Below, piece by piece: positions 5,218 through 7,708 of a stretch of 7,708 nucleotides of DNA; the stretch's first letter is position 1, and every line of letters begins with the position of its first letter. The stretch comes from Verrucomicrobia bacterium UBA1629 (GTDB taxonomy: Bacteria; Verrucomicrobiota; Kiritimatiellia; RFP12; UBA1067). The notes under the pieces were generated by a model. That model was not told the DNA's origin, searched no databases, and saw nothing but the letters and a program-made list of their open reading frames with translations. The stretch covers positions 18,228 through 25,935 of the forward strand of contig DCMF01000098.1 of assembly GCA_002321305.1 (NCBI GenBank), written 5' to 3'. The translations under genes and the position numbers were made by a program.

Positions 5218-5823
5218 CTACTGGATCGGCTCGAAGGTCTCTTCGAGAGCGACCTTCTCGACCTGCCAGTATTCGACGTCGACAGGGACCTTGCGGCCGA
5301 AGACCTGAACTTCGACCTTGAGCTTGCCCTTGTCGGGATCCACCATGCTGATCGGACCCGTCAAACCCATGAACGCGCCGTCAGTAATCTTCACCGTCTC
5401 GTCGACGCTGAAATTGACCTTCGGACGCTCCGCCACCGGACTCGCCGAGGGCTTGTCCAGCAGAATCGCGTCGATTTCACTCTGCTTGAGCGGCTGCGGG
5501 CGATCCCCGCCGACGAACCCGATCACGCCGGGGGTGTCGCGCAGGAACTGCCATGTCCGCTCGTAAATCGCCTTCTTCCCGTTCTCGTCAAAGCCCTTCG
5601 CCTCATCGTAAAGCGCGAGCTCGCACAGCACGTAACCCGGGAAGAACTTCTTGGTTACCGTGCGCTTCTTGCCGTCCTTCTTCTCCGTCACGCGCTCCGT
5701 CGGAATCACGCAACGCCCGACGTAGTCTTCCATCCGCTCGAGCTTGACGCGCGCGTCAATCGACCGCTGGGCCTTGTTCTCCTGGCCAGTAAGAGTGTGA
5801 AGAACGAACCACTGCTTGTTCAT
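5218..5823 (-). CDS. nusG: Transcription termination/antitermination factor NusG
   Basis: A 201-residue protein, slightly longer than the ~181 residues of E. coli NusG. Residues 1-~115 are the NGN domain that binds the RNA polymerase clamp (start WFVLHTLTGQENKAQRSI; FFPGYVL at 60-66; DTPGVIGFVGG at 97-106). After a linker, residues ~140-195 carry the KOW domain (VKITDGAFMGLTGPISMVD), which contacts ribosomal protein S10 or Rho. It acts on elongating RNA polymerase to suppress pausing and couple transcription with translation. It sits 43 nt downstream of secE and 73 nt upstream of rplK, the conserved order, so it is co-transcribed with both. Confidence 0.97.
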   Translation of the reverse strand: MNKQWFVLHTLTGQENKAQRSIDARVKLERMEDYVGRCVIPTERVTEKKDGKKRTVTKKFFPGYVLCELALYDEAKGFDENGKKAIYERTWQFLRDTPGVIGFVGGDRPQPLKQSEIDAILLDKPSASPVAERPKVNFSVDETVKITDGAFMGLTGPISMVDPDKGKLKVEVQVFGRKVPVDVEYWQVEKVALEETFEPIQ

Positions 5824-5866
5824 CGACTTCTTCCTTCTTCCCTTTTCCCTCTTACCCCAAAAGGCG

Positions 5867-6064
5867 TCACGCGCCCGCGTGGACGATCTTGATGAACCCT
5901 TCGATCACCTTGTCGCAGACCAAGGTCGTCGCGGCGAGGATGAAAATGAACGAAATGACGACCAGCGTCGACTCCCAGAGCTCGCGCCTTCCCGGCCAGG
6001 TCACGCGCTTCGCTTCCGCGCCGACGCCCGCCAGGTAGTCCTTCGTCTTGTTGATGATGTTCAT
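5867..6064 (-). CDS. secE: Protein translocase subunit SecE
   Basis: A 65-residue protein of the short, single-span SecE type (E. coli SecE has three spans). Residues 17-29 hold the conserved amphipathic segment EAKRVTWPGRREL. Residues ~33-54 are the single transmembrane helix that clamps the two halves of SecY in the inner membrane. The start at 6064 has an AGGA site about 6 nt upstream. It lies 17 nt after the 3' CCA of tRNA-Trp and directly before nusG, the typical bacterial arrangement, so the tRNA must be cut out of a shared transcript. Confidence 0.95.
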   Translation of the reverse strand: MNIINKTKDYLAGVGAEAKRVTWPGRRELWESTLVVISFIFILAATTLVCDKVIEGFIKIVHAGA

Positions 6065-6081
6065 CTGTCTTCCTCGTCTGT

Positions 6082-6155
6082 TGGCAGGGTAGGAGGGAAT
6101 CGAACCCCCATAGGCGGTTTTGGAGACCGCTGCACTGCCATTGTGCTACTACCCT
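6082..6155 (-). tRNA. trnW: tRNA-Trp (anticodon CCA), with encoded 3' CCA
   Basis: A complete cloverleaf can be drawn. The acceptor stem AGGGTAG pairs with CTACCCT (6149-6155 with 6086-6092). The D arm is GCAC/GTGC with a short 7-nt loop. The anticodon stem is GCGGT/ACCGC with loop CTCCAAA. The variable region is 4 nt, and the T arm is GGGGG/CCCTC (one G-U) with loop TTCGATT. The anticodon CCA (6121-6123) reads UGG. The discriminator base is G (6085), as expected for Trp, followed by a genomically encoded CCA (6082-6084). It lies 14 nt after rpmG on the complement side and 17 nt before secE, within the operon. Confidence 0.97.
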
Positions 6156-6169
6156 AAAAAAGGTGAGAC

Positions 6170-6319
6170 TTACTTCGTCTCCTTGTGGGTCGTGCGCTTA
6201 CGGCAGTGCGGGCAGAACTTCACCTTCTCCAGACGCTCGGTCATCGTCTTCTTGTTCCGAGTCGTCGTGTAGTTACGCCGCTTGCATTCGCCGCAGGCCA
6301 GAATCGCGAGATCACGCAT
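6170..6319 (-). CDS. rpmG: 50S ribosomal protein L33, zinc-binding form
   Basis: A 49-residue protein, the normal size of L33, which sits near the E site of the large subunit. Two CxxC pairs (Cys9/Cys12 and Cys36/Cys39) form the zinc ribbon, so this is the zinc-containing (C+) form rather than the zinc-free paralogue induced under zinc limitation in some bacteria. The sequence RNYTTTRNKK and the basic C-terminus match the family. The ATG at 6319 has an AAGGA site about 8 nt upstream. It lies between tuf and tRNA-Trp, its usual place in many phyla. Confidence 0.96.
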   Translation of the reverse strand: MRDLAILACGECKRRNYTTTRNKKTMTERLEKVKFCPHCRKRTTHKETK

Positions 6320-6338
6320 TGTCTTGTCCTTTGTCCCT

Positions 6339-6412
6339 TGTGAGCTTCTGAACCCGCCCGCCGCCCCGACCGACCACAGGCGGTCGGAGTGCGGGCAGGC
6401 ATCTCACAGAAG
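6339..6412 (-). promoter_or_regulatory. Three-tier GC-rich stem-loop in the tuf-rpmG spacer
   Basis: Nested pairings within the 106-nt spacer: 6407-6412 with 6345-6350 (6 bp), 6391-6396 with 6356-6361 (6 bp), and 6381-6387 with 6366-6372 (7 bp, 8-nt loop). An alternative pairing, 6403-6408 with 6339-6344, competes with the outermost stem. No U run follows on the minus strand, so it is not an ordinary terminator. It may be a processing site, an attenuator or a stabilising 3' element for the abundant tuf mRNA. A small 5-bp hairpin (6410-6414 with 6421-6425) lies right after the tuf stop. Confidence 0.55.
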
Positions 6413-6425
6413 ACTTTCTTGTCTT

Positions 6426-7637
6426 TTACTTGATGATCGCCGAGACCGTGCCGGCGCCGACCGTGCGGCCGCCTTCACGAATCGCGAAGCGCATCTTCTC
6501 TTCGAGCGCGACCGGCGCGATGAGCTTGACCGTGATTTCCACGTTGTCGCCCGGCATGACCATCTCGACGCCCTCGGGGAGCTGGATGTCGCCCGTCACG
6601 TCCGTCGTGCGGATGTAGAACTGCGGACGATAGCCCTTCATGAACGCCGTGTGGCGACCGCCCTCTTCCTTCGTGAGGACGTAGACCTGGCCCTTGAACT
6701 CGGTGTGCGGGGTGATCGAACCCGGCTTCGCGAGAACCTGGCCACGGCAGACGTCTTCCTTCTTCGTGCCGCGGAGAAGCGTGCCGATGTTGTCGCCGGC
6801 CTGACCCTGGTCGAGGAGCTTGCGGAACATCTCGACGCCCGTGACGGCCGTCTTCTGCGTCGGCTTGAGACCGACGATCTCGACTTCCTCACCGACCTTG
6901 ATGCAGCCACGCTCGACGCGGCCCGTGACGACCGTGCCACGGCCTTCGATCGAGAAGATGTCTTCGATCGGCATGAGGAACGGCTTGTCAAGCTCGCGAA
7001 CCGGCTCGGGGATGTAGGTGTCGAGCGCGTCCATGAGCTCGTCGATGCACTTGCACGCCGGATCGTCCTTCGACGTCGCCTGCGTGGCCGGATAGGCCGC
7101 GCCGCGGATCACCGGGGCGTTGTCGCCATCGTAGTCGTACTTGGAAAGGAGCTCGCGGACTTCCATCTCGACGAGGTCGAGCATCTCGGGATCGTCGACG
7201 AGGTCGCACTTGTTGAGGAAGACGACAATCTTCGGCACGCCGACCTGACGGGCGAGCAGCACGTGCTCACGGGTCTGCGGCATCGGGCCGTCGACGGCGG
7301 AGACGACGAGGATCGCGCCGTCCATCTGCGCCGCGCCGGTAATCATGTTCTTCACGTAGTCGGCGTGGCCGGGGCAGTCGACGTGCGCATAGTGGCGCTT
7401 CTCGGTCGAGTACTCGACGTGCGAGGAGGCGATCGTCAGAATCTTGGTGGCGTCACGACGGCCGGCGGACTCGGAAGCCTTCGCGACCTGGTCGTACTTG
7501 ATCTCTTCGCAGAGGCCCTTGAGGGACTGGACGTGCGTAATGGCGGCCGTCAGCGTGGTCTTGCCGTGGTCGACGTGGCCGATGGTGCCGACGTTCACGT
7601 GCGGCTTTCCGCCGCGATCGAATGTTTCCTTAGCCAT
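6426..7637 (-). CDS. tuf: Translation elongation factor Tu
   Basis: A 403-residue EF-Tu (about 394 in E. coli), the GTPase that delivers aminoacyl-tRNA to the ribosomal A site. Domain 1 has the P-loop GHVDHGKT (20-27), DCPG (87-90) with catalytic His91 (His84 in E. coli), and NKCD (142-145) for guanine recognition. Domains 2 and 3 run from about 215 to the end, with VVTGRVERG and the C-terminal REGGRTVGAGTV. Switch I departs from the common form: instead of EEKARGITI it reads SAGRRDATKILTI, about five residues longer, keeping the Thr that coordinates magnesium (Thr68). The SAL motif near the guanine is replaced by GAA. I recall similar switch I variants in Lentisphaerota/Kiritimatiellota EF-Tu, but could not check. 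The start at 7637 has an AGGAG site about 9 nt upstream. It follows a tRNA by 50 nt, a common tRNA-tuf arrangement. Confidence 0.97.
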   Translation of the reverse strand: MAKETFDRGGKPHVNVGTIGHVDHGKTTLTAAITHVQSLKGLCEEIKYDQVAKASESAGRRDATKILTIASSHVEYSTEKRHYAHVDCPGHADYVKNMITGAAQMDGAILVVSAVDGPMPQTREHVLLARQVGVPKIVVFLNKCDLVDDPEMLDLVEMEVRELLSKYDYDGDNAPVIRGAAYPATQATSKDDPACKCIDELMDALDTYIPEPVRELDKPFLMPIEDIFSIEGRGTVVTGRVERGCIKVGEEVEIVGLKPTQKTAVTGVEMFRKLLDQGQAGDNIGTLLRGTKKEDVCRGQVLAKPGSITPHTEFKGQVYVLTKEEGGRHTAFMKGYRPQFYIRTTDVTGDIQLPEGVEMVMPGDNVEITVKLIAPVALEEKMRFAIREGGRTVGAGTVSAIIK

Positions 7638-7687
7638 TGCTAATTACTCCTGTGAGTTGTTCGTTTTTGCTTGTCCTTCGCCCCGAA

Positions 7688-7708
7688 TGGAGCCACCTAG
7701 CGGAATCG
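7688..7708 (-). tRNA. 3' end of a tRNA cut by the window edge (probably tRNA-Thr)
   Basis: On the minus strand the last 21 bases read as the end of a tRNA: T-loop CGATT (7704-7708), T-stem 3' strand CCGCT (7699-7703), acceptor 3' strand AGGTGGC (7692-7698), discriminator T (7691) and encoded CCA (7688-7690). The partial T-loop matches that of the tRNA-Trp in this window. An acceptor complementary to GCCACCT with discriminator U fits tRNA-Thr, and tRNA-Thr often precedes tuf. tRNA-Gly is the main alternative, since the anticodon is outside the window. The spacer to tuf (7638-7687) shows only the tuf ribosome-binding site. Confidence 0.75.

Noticed and set aside
6282..7643. Long open frame on the plus strand opposite tuf
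   Set aside because: It is the complement of a strongly conserved EF-Tu gene; the translation is an Arg/Asp-rich, low-complexity sequence with no family resemblance.
1..7708. CRISPR arrays, insertion sequences, phage or toxin-antitoxin genes
   Set aside because: No regularly spaced repeats, transposase motifs, terminal inverted repeats or small paired ORFs were seen on either strand.

Overview
The window looks like one bacterial contig, about 60% G+C by eye. It has a conserved translation and transcription operon on the minus strand (right two-thirds) and a small carbohydrate-related locus on the left. Both edges look like assembly breaks: position 1 starts with 14 C residues, and position 7708 lies inside the T-loop of a tRNA. 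The organism is probably a member of the PVC group (Kiritimatiellota, Lentisphaerota or Verrucomicrobiota). This is an inference from three things: an EF-Tu with an unusual switch I loop, a XylR-type regulator (sugar-binding domain fused to an AraC DNA-binding domain), and a secreted GH99-like/WbsX protein. No phylogeny could be run.

Left region (1-2841). Two divergent transcription units share a 127-bp control region (1494-1620). Leftward runs a signal-peptide-bearing GH99-like/WbsX protein (258-1493), followed 19 nt later by the start of a second exported protein (238 to the left edge, truncated). Rightward runs the XylR-type regulator (1621-2841). The control region holds two convincing sigma70-type promoters facing away from each other. 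Both place transcription starts at or within 3 nt of the start codon, which suggests leaderless mRNAs. A pair of direct repeats, TTATnACGCAnT, sits 23 bp apart just behind the -35 box of the hydrolase operon, where an AraC-type activator would be expected to bind.

Junction (2842-2957). A strong palindromic terminator with T runs on both sides serves the regulator from the left and the ribosomal operon from the right.

Right region (2958-7708, minus strand, read right to left): 3' end of a tRNA (probably Thr), tuf, rpmG, tRNA-Trp(CCA), secE, nusG, rplK, rplA, rplJ, rplL. This is the classical bacterial tuf-secE-nusG-rplKAJL order, supplying EF-Tu, L33, the SecE translocase subunit, the NusG elongation factor and the L11, L1, L10 and L7/L12 stalk-region proteins. 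The usual next genes, rpoB and rpoC, are absent: the operon ends in a terminator and runs into the convergent sugar regulator. Intergenic RNA structures lie between rplJ and rplL, between tuf and rpmG, and in the rplK leader.

I found no mobile element, CRISPR array, phage gene or clearly new multi-gene system. The most interesting points are the divergent leaderless control region with its candidate operator, the detachment of rpoBC from rplL, the remodelled EF-Tu switch I loop, and the hairpins inside the ribosomal operon.
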